DNA of 64,000 nt from Coriobacterium glomerans PW2 (GTDB lineage Bacteria > Actinomycetota > Coriobacteriia > Coriobacteriales > Coriobacteriaceae). Positions 1 to 8,013 of this stretch are shown one piece after another. The notes below the pieces were generated by a model, which was given only the letters and a program-made list of their open reading frames with translations, did not search any database and had not been told where the DNA came from. Both the position numbers and the translations under genes were made by a program. The DNA is taken from assembly GCF_000195315.1 (NCBI RefSeq), contig NC_015389.1:1798001-1862000 (forward strand), read 5' to 3'. Every line of letters begins with the position of its first letter. Within the stretch, counting starts at the first letter, position 1.

Positions 1-201
1 ACGAGCATCGTGACGCTGGGTGCGGGCGTGTCCGCGGTCAACAAGGACTTCGCCGGCTCGTTCAACAACCTGTCGATGCTGACGATCGCGATCATCGGCC
101 TGGCGCTGTCGATCCTGTACTACAAGGGCAACCAGGCCGCTCGGCTCGCCGTTGCCGCAACCGCCGACTCGAACGAGGAGGTCGAAGACGATGAGCTCTG
201 A
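1..201 (+). CDS. PTS mannose/fructose/sorbose family IIC component (3' end only)
   Basis: The frame is open from the first base and ends at 199-201, so only the last 66 residues are present. They comprise a membrane segment (MLTIAIIGLALSILYY) followed by an acidic cytoplasmic tail. The call rests on position: the next gene, which overlaps it by 11 bases, is a clear IID component, and IIC-IID is the fixed order in mannose-family PTS operons. IIC forms the sugar channel with IID. The substrate cannot be told from this fragment. Confidence 0.8.
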   Translation, partial: TSIVTLGAGVSAVNKDFAGSFNNLSMLTIAIIGLALSILYYKGNQAARLAVAATADSNEEVEDDEL

Positions 202-1054
202 TGACATCCGCATCGGGCGGGACGACCCCGAGCCCGATTCGCACAAGACGACGGGCTACCGGCTCACGCAAGAGGATCTGCGGCAGATCAACCGCAGGAG
301 CCTGCCGCTGTTCCAGGTGGGCTGGAACTACGAGCGCATGCAGGGATCGGGCTACCTGTGGACCATCCTGCCGCAGCTGCGCAAGATCTACGGGGACGGC
401 ACGCCCGAGCTCAAGGAGGCCATGCGCACCCACGCGCAGTTCTTCAACACCTCGAACTTCCTGAACACCATCGTCACCGGCATCGATCTCGCCGTCGAGG
501 AGAAGGAGGGCCTGGAGGGCCTGCGGACCGCAGCCGGCATCAAGACCGGTCTCATGGGACCGTTCGCCTCGATCGGCGACTCGATCTTCGGATCGCTCCT
601 GCCGACGATCTTCGGTGCGCTTGCCGCCAACATGGCGATCAACGGCAATCCGATCGGCATCCTCATCTGGGTGGTCGTCAACATCTTCGTCGACTGGTTC
701 CGCTGCCGCCAGACCCGCTTCGCCTACGAGCAGGGGGTCAAGCTCGTGACCACGATGAGCGACAAGCTCAACGCGCTCACCGGCGCGGCGACCGTGCTCG
801 GCGTGTTCATGGTCGGCGCCCTGGTCGCCTCCAACGTGAACATCGTGCTGGCCGTAAAGCCCATGATCGGCGAGGTTCCCCTGAACCTGCAGAACATCTG
901 CGACATGATCATGCCCAAGCTCGTGCCGGTGGTGCTGGTGGGCTTCGTGTACTGGATGCTCGGCAAGAAGGGGGTGACCTCGACCAAGGCGATCTTCATC
1001 GTCTTGATCCTGGCCGTGATCCTGGGTGGCTTCGGTATCATCGCAAAGGGATGA
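191..1054 (+). CDS. PTS mannose/fructose/sorbose family IID component
   Basis: A 287-residue integral membrane subunit of a mannose-family PTS; with IIC it carries the sugar across the membrane for phosphorylation by IIB. Family features visible are the N-terminal NRRSLPLFQVGWNYERMQGSG block, the ELKEAMRTHAQFFNTSNFL block and the LMGPFASIGDSIFGSLLPT block, with hydrophobic segments in the second half. The ATG at 191 is preferred because GAGGAGG lies about 9 bases upstream; an upstream in-frame start at 152 would add 13 residues inside IIC. It overlaps IIC by 11 bases, implying translational coupling. A terminator follows 42 bases after the stop, so this closes the operon. Length is normal for the family. 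Confidence 0.93.
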   Translation: MSSDDIRIGRDDPEPDSHKTTGYRLTQEDLRQINRRSLPLFQVGWNYERMQGSGYLWTILPQLRKIYGDGTPELKEAMRTHAQFFNTSNFLNTIVTGIDLAVEEKEGLEGLRTAAGIKTGLMGPFASIGDSIFGSLLPTIFGALAANMAINGNPIGILIWVVVNIFVDWFRCRQTRFAYEQGVKLVTTMSDKLNALTGAATVLGVFMVGALVASNVNIVLAVKPMIGEVPLNLQNICDMIMPKLVPVVLVGFVYWMLGKKGVTSTKAIFIVLILAVILGGFGIIAKG

Positions 1055-1095
1055 TCCAAGCGACTCGTCGCATCTGGAACCTCGTTTCAGTTCCG

Positions 1096-1128
1096 AGCCC
1101 CGGCTGGCATGCACCCGTCGGGGCTTTT
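1096..1128 (+). terminator. Intrinsic terminator of the first PTS operon
   Basis: A 7-bp perfect stem, AGCCCCG (1096-1102) with CGGGGCT (1119-1125), encloses a 16-base loop and is followed by a short T run (1125-1128). It lies 42 bases after the IID stop. Confidence 0.75.
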
Positions 1129-1195
1129 CCATCCGCTCTATTATGAAAAAACAGATCCCACGTAGCGCCGCGATCATTCTGAAGGAGGCAATCAC

Positions 1196-1597
1196 ATGAA
1201 CACGCTCACGATCGGCTGCGTCATCCTTCTCGTAGTGTATTTCATCGGATCTGAGATGGCCAAACGCTATCTGTACCGCAGCTTCGAGGTCTCGTTCATG
1301 AGCGAGCGATACGATGAGTGCATCCATCTGCTCGACGGCGTGCCCATGCGCATCCTGTTCCCGCGATTCAATCTCTTTTTCATGCGCATGAACGTCTGCA
1401 TGGCGAAGGCCGAAATGAGCGACGTTGATTACATGATCGACCGTTTGCTAACGGCTCACTTCACACGAGCGCAGCGCCGCGCGGTGATCAGCCGGGCTCT
1501 AGTCTTCTTTGAGCAGAGCGGCTGCGCCGAGCGCGCGGCCGCCATGCGCAGAGAGCAGGAGAAGCTCGACATTGCCGACAAGAGCAAGCAACGGTGA
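1196..1597 (+). CDS. Small membrane-anchored protein of unknown function
   Basis: A 133-residue protein with one N-terminal membrane segment (about residues 4-19, TIGCVILLVVYFIGSE) and a soluble, helix-rich, basic remainder. The soluble part (SERYDECIHLLDG, then paired helices) is reminiscent of a short TPR-like fold, but I do not recognise a family. The start has a strong ribosome site, GAAGGAGG, about 8 bases before the ATG. It stands alone between the PTS terminator and the convergent GntR gene. Likely membrane-tethered with a cytoplasmic domain; no function is assigned. Confidence 0.7.
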   Translation: MNTLTIGCVILLVVYFIGSEMAKRYLYRSFEVSFMSERYDECIHLLDGVPMRILFPRFNLFFMRMNVCMAKAEMSDVDYMIDRLLTAHFTRAQRRAVISRALVFFEQSGCAERAAAMRREQEKLDIADKSKQR

Positions 1598-1718
1598 AAG
1601 GGCCGATTTGATCGGGGATGCGAACGGTCGAGCAGCATGGGATGAACGTGTGACGATGTGTGACTGCGAGCCGCGAGCAGCTAAAGATAAGACGCGCTGT
1701 ACACGATATCCGGCGCAG

Positions 1719-2444
1719 TTATCGGCTCGATGTACTTGATGTCGACCTCTTCAGCTCGATCTTGAAGAAATCCCAGCGCTTGTACCCCAATGTGTACTCC
1801 GCGATCTGACCATCACTCAATATCGTCGTCTTGTGCTGCAAGACGCAGGGCGCATCCTCAGCGTACTCAAGTGCCGCAGCGATTTTGGGTGGTGCGGGAA
1901 AGAGGACCTCATCGGTTTCCACGGAAGCCTCATCGAAAAGATGAATATCGAAATCGTCGCGAAAACGTTGATAGATTGAATGGTAATAGTCCGGACTGAT
2001 ATCACTTTTGATGTAGCGGCTTGGAATATGCGAGACCTGCACCATGTAGGCGATGCGGTCGATGCGACGAACGCGAATGATGCGGTGATAGGTCTCATCT
2101 TGCTCGAGCTTCAAGATATCGCAGATTTTCGAATCGTTGCAGCACTCGAACGAGACTATCTCAACCTGCTCGCGCACACCCCGATCGTTGAAGATCTCGA
2201 TATCGGAGAACTCCACCGTCTGCTGCTTGCGCGCGCGCGACACGAATGTGCCGCGTCCCTGCTCTCGAACGAGGAAACCGGCATTCACAAGATTCTTCAG
2301 CGCGTGAATGACTGTGATGGTGCTCACGTTGTAGCGTCTGATAAGATCTGATTCGCTGTAGAAGCGATCGCCGTATTCGAACTCACCGTTGAGGATCTGC
2401 TTTCTGAGATCCTCTTCGATCCGCCGGTACTTAGCGATACCCAT
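1719..2444 (-). CDS. GntR family regulator, HutC/UTRA subfamily
   Basis: A 241-residue transcription factor. Residues about 5-70 are the GntR winged helix (YRRIEEDLRKQILNGEFEYG, SESDLIRRYNVSTITVIHAL, GFLVREQGRGTFV). Residues about 85-235 form a UTRA effector domain of the kind that senses phosphorylated sugars or related metabolites. The ATG at 2444 has GGAG six bases upstream and starts directly at the HTH; an in-frame ATG 12 bases earlier lies on that ribosome site. The gene is convergent with the small membrane protein and separated from the histidine kinase gene by about 190 bases. No catabolic gene is adjacent in the same direction, so its target is unclear; the mannose-type PTS upstream or itself are candidates. 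Confidence 0.88.
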   Translation of the reverse strand: MGIAKYRRIEEDLRKQILNGEFEYGDRFYSESDLIRRYNVSTITVIHALKNLVNAGFLVREQGRGTFVSRARKQQTVEFSDIEIFNDRGVREQVEIVSFECCNDSKICDILKLEQDETYHRIIRVRRIDRIAYMVQVSHIPSRYIKSDISPDYYHSIYQRFRDDFDIHLFDEASVETDEVLFPAPPKIAAALEYAEDAPCVLQHKTTILSDGQIAEYTLGYKRWDFFKIELKRSTSSTSSR

Positions 2445-2528
2445 AGCTTTCTCCATGTGCTGAGAGCATTTTGGTACATGACGCTGACCATGATATCAGC
2501 CGCTTGCCGGTGCGACTCCTGCAGTTGA

Positions 2529-2576
2529 TGTATACAAGAAATGAGCGTTATAGGCAACATTCGCCCGTTGTATGAC
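2529..2576. promoter_or_regulatory. Separated ATACAA/TTGTAT inverted repeat upstream of the GntR gene
   Basis: TGTATACAA (2529-2537) and TTGTATGAC (2568-2576) form an inverted repeat spaced by about 30 bases in the 190-base region upstream of the GntR gene. TTGTAT/ATACAA half sites resemble operators of some HutC-type GntR regulators (TreR, from memory). Autoregulation is an inference. Confidence 0.3.
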
Positions 2577-2638
2577 ATGTCTTTTTAAAGACGGAGCTTC
2601 GGATTTGAGCGATACTCGCCTCTTTGCCGAAGCGCTCA

Positions 2639-4153
2639 TCAAGCCGACGGATTGCTTTTGGAAAGCCATACGGTGAAGCGCGTGCCGAGTCCCTCCCGGG
2701 AGGCAACCTCGATCTCGCCCCCGTGAGCGTCGACGATCCATTTGGCGATCGACAAACCGAGTCCGGTGCCCCCACGGTGGGTGGCGCGCGCATCATCAGC
2801 TCGATAGAATCGTTCGAAGATATGCCGAGCATCCGATGGTGTCATGCCCTGCCCCTCATCGGTCACCGCATAGCCGATGCGTCCGGAAGCAGAATCCACT
2901 TGAACCGACAGCGTGATAGAGGACCCGCTCGGAGAGTACCGTGCAGCGTTTTGAACCATGATGCGCAGAGACTGCTTTATCAGAGCACGGTCGGCATACA
3001 CCATGAGAGGTGCCGCAGCAGCTCTCATATGCTGGGTCGCACCTCCTGTCCGAGCGGCCCACCCCTTCTTTTGGGGATGTCCCGTGCCCTCGGCATGATC
3101 CTCTCTGCCGCATTCGGACCGGTCCGCACGCATCTCGTAGCGATGGTTTTCATCGATCATATGCGATTCCTCGGCCACATCGGCAACCAGATCGCCGAGG
3201 TCGAACACCGTGCGCTCGAGTGTGTTGCGACCTGAATCGCCGCGCGCGAGAAAGAGCAGCTGCTCGACAAGCTCACCCATATGCTCGGACTCCGCTTTGA
3301 GCGCGCTGATGGATTCCTCGAGCACCTCCGGATCGTCCTTGCCCCAACGGTCCAGCATGCCCACATAACCCTTGATGACAGCGAGTGGGGTCCTCAGCTC
3401 ATGCGAAGCATCTGAAACGAAACGCGCCTGCTGCGCCTTTGCCTCCTGCATGCGATGAAGCAGCCCGTTCAATGCAACCTCGATGCTGCGAAGATCCTTG
3501 TCCCCGGTGGAGATGCGCGGCGCCTCAACCGTCGCCTCGGATATCGCATGCTTCAGACTCTCGAATTTCTGCTTTGATGTGATCTTCGCACCCTGCAGGA
3601 GGCGGTCGCCAGCTCCGGGCTCATCGGCTCTGGTACCGATCGCCTCGGCGGTGAGGGCCAATTCGTTGAGCGGACGCAGCTTGCGACGTATGCGTCGCGC
3701 TTCTGAGAAACCCGAGAGCAGCGCGATGACCTCGGCTGCCACCACGACGCTGACAACGGAGACGGTAAAGGCGGCATGGTCTGAGAAGTGGAACTCGTGA
3801 ACGGTGCCTCCCGCCTCTGTGACGCTGAGAGTGAGCGCCGCAAGGTTCATGCGGGGGGAGGCGAGCACCCAAGAGCTGCCGGGTGCCAGCAGCTGGCCGG
3901 CGCGAGCGGAGGCCGGCAGCTGCTGGATGCTCTGGAACACGAACGCGCATACCAGCGCCGACAAGAGCAGCAGATCGAGCACGCAGAACCAGATCAGCCG
4001 ACGCACGAGAATAGACCGTGCGATGCTGCGCGCGATCGATGAAGTGGATGACCTTTCGGTCGCCGTGCATACAGGCGCGTCGCCTCGACGGAACACGTGA
4101 ATGCGCTGCGGGCCTTCTTCGGCGGATCGGCTCCTATGATTTGCGTATGACAT
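2639..4153 (-). CDS. Sensor histidine kinase (HisKA/HATPase)
   Basis: A 504-residue membrane sensor kinase paired with the OmpR-type regulator upstream. Membrane segments lie near residues 50-75 and 130-150 and bracket a short extracytoplasmic region. A linker and HAMP-like stretch follows, then the H-box (SDASHELRTPLAVIKGYVG) with the phosphorylatable His, the N-box (QNAARYSPSG), G1 (DEGQGM) and G2 (GGTGLGLSI). Between the H and N boxes is an unusually hydrophilic insert of about 40 residues (DRSECGREDHAEGTGHPQKK). The ATG at 4153 overlaps the response regulator end by 20 bases; a start at 4201 would overlap it by 68 bases. The order DUF4342, regulator, kinase indicates one operon. Confidence 0.92.
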   Translation of the reverse strand: MSYANHRSRSAEEGPQRIHVFRRGDAPVCTATERSSTSSIARSIARSILVRRLIWFCVLDLLLLSALVCAFVFQSIQQLPASARAGQLLAPGSSWVLASPRMNLAALTLSVTEAGGTVHEFHFSDHAAFTVSVVSVVVAAEVIALLSGFSEARRIRRKLRPLNELALTAEAIGTRADEPGAGDRLLQGAKITSKQKFESLKHAISEATVEAPRISTGDKDLRSIEVALNGLLHRMQEAKAQQARFVSDASHELRTPLAVIKGYVGMLDRWGKDDPEVLEESISALKAESEHMGELVEQLLFLARGDSGRNTLERTVFDLGDLVADVAEESHMIDENHRYEMRADRSECGREDHAEGTGHPQKKGWAARTGGATQHMRAAAAPLMVYADRALIKQSLRIMVQNAARYSPSGSSITLSVQVDSASGRIGYAVTDEGQGMTPSDARHIFERFYRADDARATHRGGTGLGLSIAKWIVDAHGGEIEVASREGLGTRFTVWLSKSNPSA

Positions 4154-4910
4154 AGCCGACCCCGCGCACGGTGGTGATGAGCTCGATACCGAAGGGCTCA
4201 TCGATCTTCATGCGAATATGACGCACGTAGACATCGATGACGTTCGTCTCACCGACATAGTCGTAACCGCACACCTCGCGTACGAGCTGATCGCGACACA
4301 TCACCCTGTTACGGTTCGACATGAGCGCGTGCAGAACCTCGAACTCCCGATTCGTCAGATCGACCGGCTCGACCCCGACGAGCACCTCATGTGAATCAGG
4401 ATCGAGAAGAACCGCCCCAGCTCTAAGAGCGCGTGGACGCCCGCCTGCATCCCGGGTCACGCCTCGAGAGGCCTCGTGGCTCGGCATCCCATCTCCGGTT
4501 TCGCCGGCGACACCGGCGTCGGCCTCTTGAGTTGGGAGCTCGCCTGCATCCGAAAGGTGCTTGAGCGCCACGCGAATACGTGCGAGCAGCTCCTCGATAG
4601 CAAAGGGCTTCGTGATGTAGTCATCAGCACCGGCGTCCAATCCAGCGACCTTATCGATGATGGCATCGCGAGCGGTGAGCAGGATCACGGGAGTTGACTT
4701 GATCCTGCGCACGCGACGCAGCACCTCCAGACCGCTCAGCTCGGGAAGCATGACATCGAGCAGAATCAGATCATAGTCGTTTATCACGGCGAGATCGGCA
4801 CCGATGCGTCCGTCAGCTGCCTTATCGACGTCATACCCCTCGTGCGAGAGTTCAAGCTCGACAAAGCGCGCGATCTTCTCCTCATCCTCCACGACCAGAA
4901 TCTTGGTCAT
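4134..4910 (-). CDS. OmpR/PhoB family response regulator
   Basis: A 258-residue regulator. The receiver domain spans residues 1-118 (TKILVVEDEEKIARFVELEL; phospho-acceptor Asp in LILLDVMLPE; TARD and KPF motifs). The C-terminal winged helix spans about 160-258 (LTNREFEVLHALMSNRNRVM; NVIDVYVRHIRMKID; TTVRGVGYVIR). The linker is long, about 40 residues rich in Gly, Ala and Asp, where most relatives have 10-20. The ATG at 4910 lies two bases after the DUF4342 stop; the in-frame TTG at 4916 is a weaker alternative. Regulon unknown. It is the only OmpR-type regulator in the window, so it is one candidate for the paired CTTACA/TGTAAG dyads near 45200 and 51370, though it is far from them. Confidence 0.94.
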   Translation of the reverse strand: MTKILVVEDEEKIARFVELELSHEGYDVDKAADGRIGADLAVINDYDLILLDVMLPELSGLEVLRRVRRIKSTPVILLTARDAIIDKVAGLDAGADDYITKPFAIEELLARIRVALKHLSDAGELPTQEADAGVAGETGDGMPSHEASRGVTRDAGGRPRALRAGAVLLDPDSHEVLVGVEPVDLTNREFEVLHALMSNRNRVMCRDQLVREVCGYDYVGETNVIDVYVRHIRMKIDEPFGIELITTVRGVGYVIRKS

Positions 4911-4912
4911 CT

Positions 4913-5584
4913 TCAAACGTCCTTGCGGTTCATGTCATCATCCTCATCAGCATCATCGTCGGAAACATCGCCAGGGCGGGCGGGCGCATCCTCCAGACAC
5001 TCGAAATGATACCGAAAATCAAAGAACAGGCTCGCGATCAGCAGGACCACTATGAACTGAAACGCCACTCCCGTCCAAAACATTGACGCAGCCAGCAAGA
5101 GAACAAGAAGCAGCGGCATCGAGAACACCTGGCGTCCACGGTGCTTTGCCACCAGGGTGATATCGATGCTTCTTTGCAGCACATGTCGCACCCATCGCAT
5201 GGCCCCGCCGAGGCGCTCCTCGAATCTGCCTTGCCTCGTATCCCTCTCATAATCGATCTGGGCCTGGGACATCTGCCGCGCCGTCTCGCTGCTCGACGCG
5301 GCGGCATCCCCGGCCCCTCCCGTGCTGATATGCACCGTCGAAGAGGAGGTCTTGCCCTGTCGCTCAAGCAGGATCACGGCATCGATCATGTCATAGGAAG
5401 TGAGCTCCAGCGCAGCACGGGCATCCTCAAAGGATACGCCGGCGTTCTCGCGAACAAGACCGGTCCTCCTCAGGCGCTCCTCTTCTGAAATCGATCCAGC
5501 GGAACCGCGATGCCCTGAATCCACGTCAGAGCACGCGTTGTCTTGATTCGCAACCTGCATCTTATTGTTCTGTGTCTCTTGCAT
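4913..5584 (-). CDS. DUF4342 membrane protein with UBA-like segment
   Basis: A 223-residue protein. After a polar N-terminus, residues about 35-80 (GLVRENAGVSFEDARAALEL, TSYDMIDAVILLERQGK) resemble the UBA/TS-N-like helical segment found in DUF4342 proteins. Residues about 135-200 form the DUF4342 core with two membrane segments (SMPLLLVLLLAASMFWTG and FQFIVVLLIASLFFDFRY). The tail is strongly acidic (SDDDADEDDDM). The ATG at 5584 has GGAAGG six bases upstream; upstream in-frame starts have none. It is the first gene of the regulator/kinase operon. DUF4342 has no established function; the linkage suggests envelope sensing, which is an inference. Confidence 0.8.
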   Translation of the reverse strand: MQETQNNKMQVANQDNACSDVDSGHRGSAGSISEEERLRRTGLVRENAGVSFEDARAALELTSYDMIDAVILLERQGKTSSSTVHISTGGAGDAAASSSETARQMSQAQIDYERDTRQGRFEERLGGAMRWVRHVLQRSIDITLVAKHRGRQVFSMPLLLVLLLAASMFWTGVAFQFIVVLLIASLFFDFRYHFECLEDAPARPGDVSDDDADEDDDMNRKDV

Positions 5585-5718
5585 CTCTGCCTTCCGCGGT
5601 AATCGATCCGATGTCCCCATCATGATGGGCCCCACAGATTAAGGCAAGCTGATGCAAAGATTAATAATCGATGCCTTTTGTTTCACGCCATCAGCAAGAC
5701 GACCCCCTCCACAGCGAT

Positions 5719-5758
5719 AAAAAAACACCCTGGTCGAGGTAAACGCGGTCTCGCCAGG
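5719..5758 (-). terminator. Intrinsic terminator of the aldolase/PTS operon
   Basis: On the minus strand, a CCTGGCGAG...CTCGACCAGG stem (5729-5758, one bulged base) is followed by GTG and a run of seven T (5719-5725). It lies about 150 bases after the KDPG-aldolase-like stop and ends the long operon that starts at 11858. Confidence 0.75.
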
Positions 5759-5798
5759 CGGGGGGCAATGATGCAGCAATGCGCACTGAACAGAACGG

Positions 5799-5847
5799 CC
5801 TCGCGGATAGGCGCGACCGATGTCAACCGGCGCTCTTATCCGCGAGG
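5799..5847. other. Stem-loop between operons
   Basis: Perfect 11-bp arms, CCTCGCGGATA (5799-5809) and TATCCGCGAGG (5837-5847), enclose a 27-base loop that has its own short GGCGC/GCGC pairing. It lies between the aldolase stop (5908) and the T-run terminator at 5719-5758, so it may be a first RNA hairpin of a double terminator or a 3' stabiliser. The remainder of 5585-5907 shows no supported gene. Confidence 0.5.
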
Positions 5848-5907
5848 TTGTAACCACCGACGAGCTGTATGCTCGCTCACTGATCCTGATGCGATCGATC
5901 ACATACC

Positions 5908-6546
5908 CTATCCGGCGCGTACCTCATCGATGATCCTGCGAACCTCGGCCGCGTTCGCTGCGATCTCAGCTGCGCTGCCTTCCGTGAGCAGGCCACCGAT
6001 GCCGCAGCAGTCGATTCCAGCGCGGACCCACTCAGCGAGGTTTTCGAGATTGATGCCCCCTGAAGCCATGAGCGGCATCCACGGCGTGGGGGTCTTGAAG
6101 ATCGAGGCGAGCTTGGGCCCATAGAAGTTCGAGATCGGGAAGCACTTGATAAACGCCGCGCCTATCTCAAGGGCATGCATGGCTTCGGTCACCGTTGTGC
6201 ATCCCGGTGCATAGGGAATCTGGTAGCGATTGCACAGAGTGGCGACTTCGTTGGAGAGACAATTTGCAACGACGAATTCTGCACCCGCGATGGTGGCGAG
6301 TCGTGCCGTTGGAGCATCCATGACGGTGCCGGCACCCACGACTATCTGCCTCCCAAACCGCTCTTTTACGCCTGCGATCACCTCACCGGCATTCGGCAGA
6401 GTGTAGCTTATTTCAAGAACATTCACACCACCTCGAAGACAGCCTTCGGCAATTTCGCAAGCGCGATCCACCGAAGGTGTTCGAACCACTGCAAATGCAC
6501 AGCACTCATATATGCTCTTTGAAATAACAGCTTTTTCCATAGCCAT
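5908..6546 (-). CDS. KDPG/KHG aldolase-like class I aldolase
   Basis: A 212-residue member of the 2-dehydro-3-deoxy-6-phosphogluconate aldolase family, which reversibly cleaves a 2-keto-3-deoxy acid to pyruvate and an aldehyde through a Schiff-base Lys. Seen: VLEIS near residue 40 (general-base Glu), GAGTVMDA, and AFIKCFPISNFYGPK with the expected Schiff-base Lys, then ASGGIN. The Eda segment TLRT, whose Arg contacts substrate, is here SYTLPN, and Eda's FFPAE is CFPIS, so the substrate probably differs from KDPG. The ATG at 6546 has GGAG eight bases upstream. It is the last gene of the operon, 31 bases after the DapA-like aldolase. Confidence 0.85.
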   Translation of the reverse strand: MAMEKAVISKSIYECCAFAVVRTPSVDRACEIAEGCLRGGVNVLEISYTLPNAGEVIAGVKERFGRQIVVGAGTVMDAPTARLATIAGAEFVVANCLSNEVATLCNRYQIPYAPGCTTVTEAMHALEIGAAFIKCFPISNFYGPKLASIFKTPTPWMPLMASGGINLENLAEWVRAGIDCCGIGGLLTEGSAAEIAANAAEVRRIIDEVRAG

Positions 6547-6577
6547 AGCAAAGACTCCAATCGAAATTGCCTCATAT

Positions 6578-7474
6578 TCAAATGTGTTCGATTCCATAGT
6601 GATCAAGCATTGACATGATGGATGCGTCAAGAAATCCGGAGAGATCGGAAACGGGTTCACGCGCTGGACCAACTGGAATACCGGCTAGCTCAAGCGATCT
6701 CTTTAGCACTGCCGGTGTGGATCCCTTATGCAAGATATCGCGCAAGGGCTCGATCTCAGCTTGAAGCATTTTTGCAGATTCAGTCTTACCGGACTCAAGT
6801 GCGCTAAACAATCCAACTACGACATCCGTGATCAGATTTGCTGTTCCAGCGATAGCCCCTGTCGCGCCCATCGCATAACCCTTGGAAATCTTCCCATCTG
6901 ATCCAACCAGCACATCCATGTCATTGCCATATGCAGCCTCTATATATCCTGCAAGGTTCTCCACATTTCCGGAGCTGTCCTTGATGCCTTTGATATTTTC
7001 GATCGGCGCAATTTTCGACACAACTTCAGCAGACAGGTTCATTCCGGTTGATTTAGGAATGTTATACAAAATGATAGGTATTTTGACACTTGCAGCCACC
7101 CGCTCATAATAACGCACGATTTCAGAATCGCTGATCTGTGTGAAATACGGATTGACCACGGAAAGCGCATCGGCTCCCAACGCCTCAGCCTCCCGTGAAA
7201 GATTGCATGCCTCGTTCGTCGAACATGCTCCGGTTCCTACATACACTGGCAGGCGACCACCAACTTTCTGAACTACATGCTTTGTGAATCGGATTCTTTC
7301 TTCATGGGAACAGAGATGAAATTCTCCATTGCTTCCAAAAATAAAAATCCCCGAAACACCTGATCCGATTAGCTTTTCTATGAGCTGATCAGCTGCGCAG
7401 AAATTGATGGACTGCGCACTGTCTCGTTTGAATGGCGTTACCATGGGAACGATTACACCGTGAAAGGTTGACAT
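6578..7474 (-). CDS. DapA/NAL superfamily aldolase (KDG-type or related)
   Basis: A 298-residue (beta/alpha)8 class I aldolase of the dihydrodipicolinate synthase / N-acetylneuraminate lyase family. Visible family elements are GVIVPMVTPF, the pyruvate carboxylate loop GSNGEF (GxxGE), the catalytic Tyr in ILYNIPKSTG, and the Schiff-base Lys in KGIKDSSG. True DapA would sit with lysine biosynthesis genes; here it is in a PTS catabolic operon next to a second pyruvate aldolase, so a role in cleaving a keto-deoxy sugar acid is more likely. The ATG at 7474 has GGAGGAG four bases upstream; an in-frame ATG at 7492 lacks one. It is 42 bases after IIA. Confidence 0.88.
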   Translation of the reverse strand: MSTFHGVIVPMVTPFKRDSAQSINFCAADQLIEKLIGSGVSGIFIFGSNGEFHLCSHEERIRFTKHVVQKVGGRLPVYVGTGACSTNEACNLSREAEALGADALSVVNPYFTQISDSEIVRYYERVAASVKIPIILYNIPKSTGMNLSAEVVSKIAPIENIKGIKDSSGNVENLAGYIEAAYGNDMDVLVGSDGKISKGYAMGATGAIAGTANLITDVVVGLFSALESGKTESAKMLQAEIEPLRDILHKGSTPAVLKRSLELAGIPVGPAREPVSDLSGFLDASIMSMLDHYGIEHI

Positions 7475-7516
7475 CGATCTCCTCCGATTCATTTTGGATG
7501 GTCCCCGCACCAGTTT

Positions 7517-7924
7517 CTACGAAGATGCGAGGACTCGATTTGTATGGACCCCGCTCTCGCGCAATACGCTAAGTGCATATTCTGCAAGTTCCCCAGCAGT
7601 GCGATCGTCTCGCCCGGATGAAACACTTGCATACAATTCAATTAACATGGGGAGATTAACTCCTGATACAACGCTGCACCCATACTGCCTGCTCAGCGCT
7701 GAGAATACATTGCAGGGAGTACCCCCGAAAAGATCGGTCAGCACAAGAATCTGATCGTCTTCGACTGATTTTAAAATCGATTCCGCATCGCGCTTGAAGT
7801 CCTCGAATGACATTCCGGGTAAAAGTGATACGTTGGAAACATCTTCAAGCGTGCCGAATATCATTTTCGCCGAGTTGATGAGCTCCCGGCCCAACCTTCC
7901 ATGGGCACCAATAATGATCTTCAC
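7517..7924 (-). CDS. PTS mannose/sorbose family IIA component
   Basis: A 135-residue cytoplasmic phosphocarrier. The phosphorylated His is in the N-terminal GAHGRLG, as in ManX-type IIA, and LVLTDLFGGTPCNVF is the second signature. It takes phosphate from HPr and passes it to the separately encoded IIB. The IIA gene is placed after the dehydrogenase rather than beside IIB, an unusual order for this family. The start coincides with the family N-terminus. Confidence 0.93.
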   Translation of the reverse strand: MKIIIGAHGRLGRELINSAKMIFGTLEDVSNVSLLPGMSFEDFKRDAESILKSVEDDQILVLTDLFGGTPCNVFSALSRQYGCSVVSGVNLPMLIELYASVSSGRDDRTAGELAEYALSVLRESGVHTNRVLASS

Positions 7925-8013
7925 TTCTTACCTCCAAATTAGGATAGTTGAAATGATCGATGAGCGCAGCTGGCCGACAGACGTGATAAGGTGTCTTGCA
8001 TTTCTCCCATCGA

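Noticed and set aside
92-1327. Long minus-strand open frame opposite the first PTS genes
   Set aside because: It is antisense to clear IIC/IID genes, and is His/Asp/Arg-rich low-complexity translation typical of a shadow frame in GC-rich DNA.
5639-5902. 87-residue minus frame in the intergenic region
   Set aside because: It runs through the terminator and stem-loop and has no ribosome site or protein-like composition.
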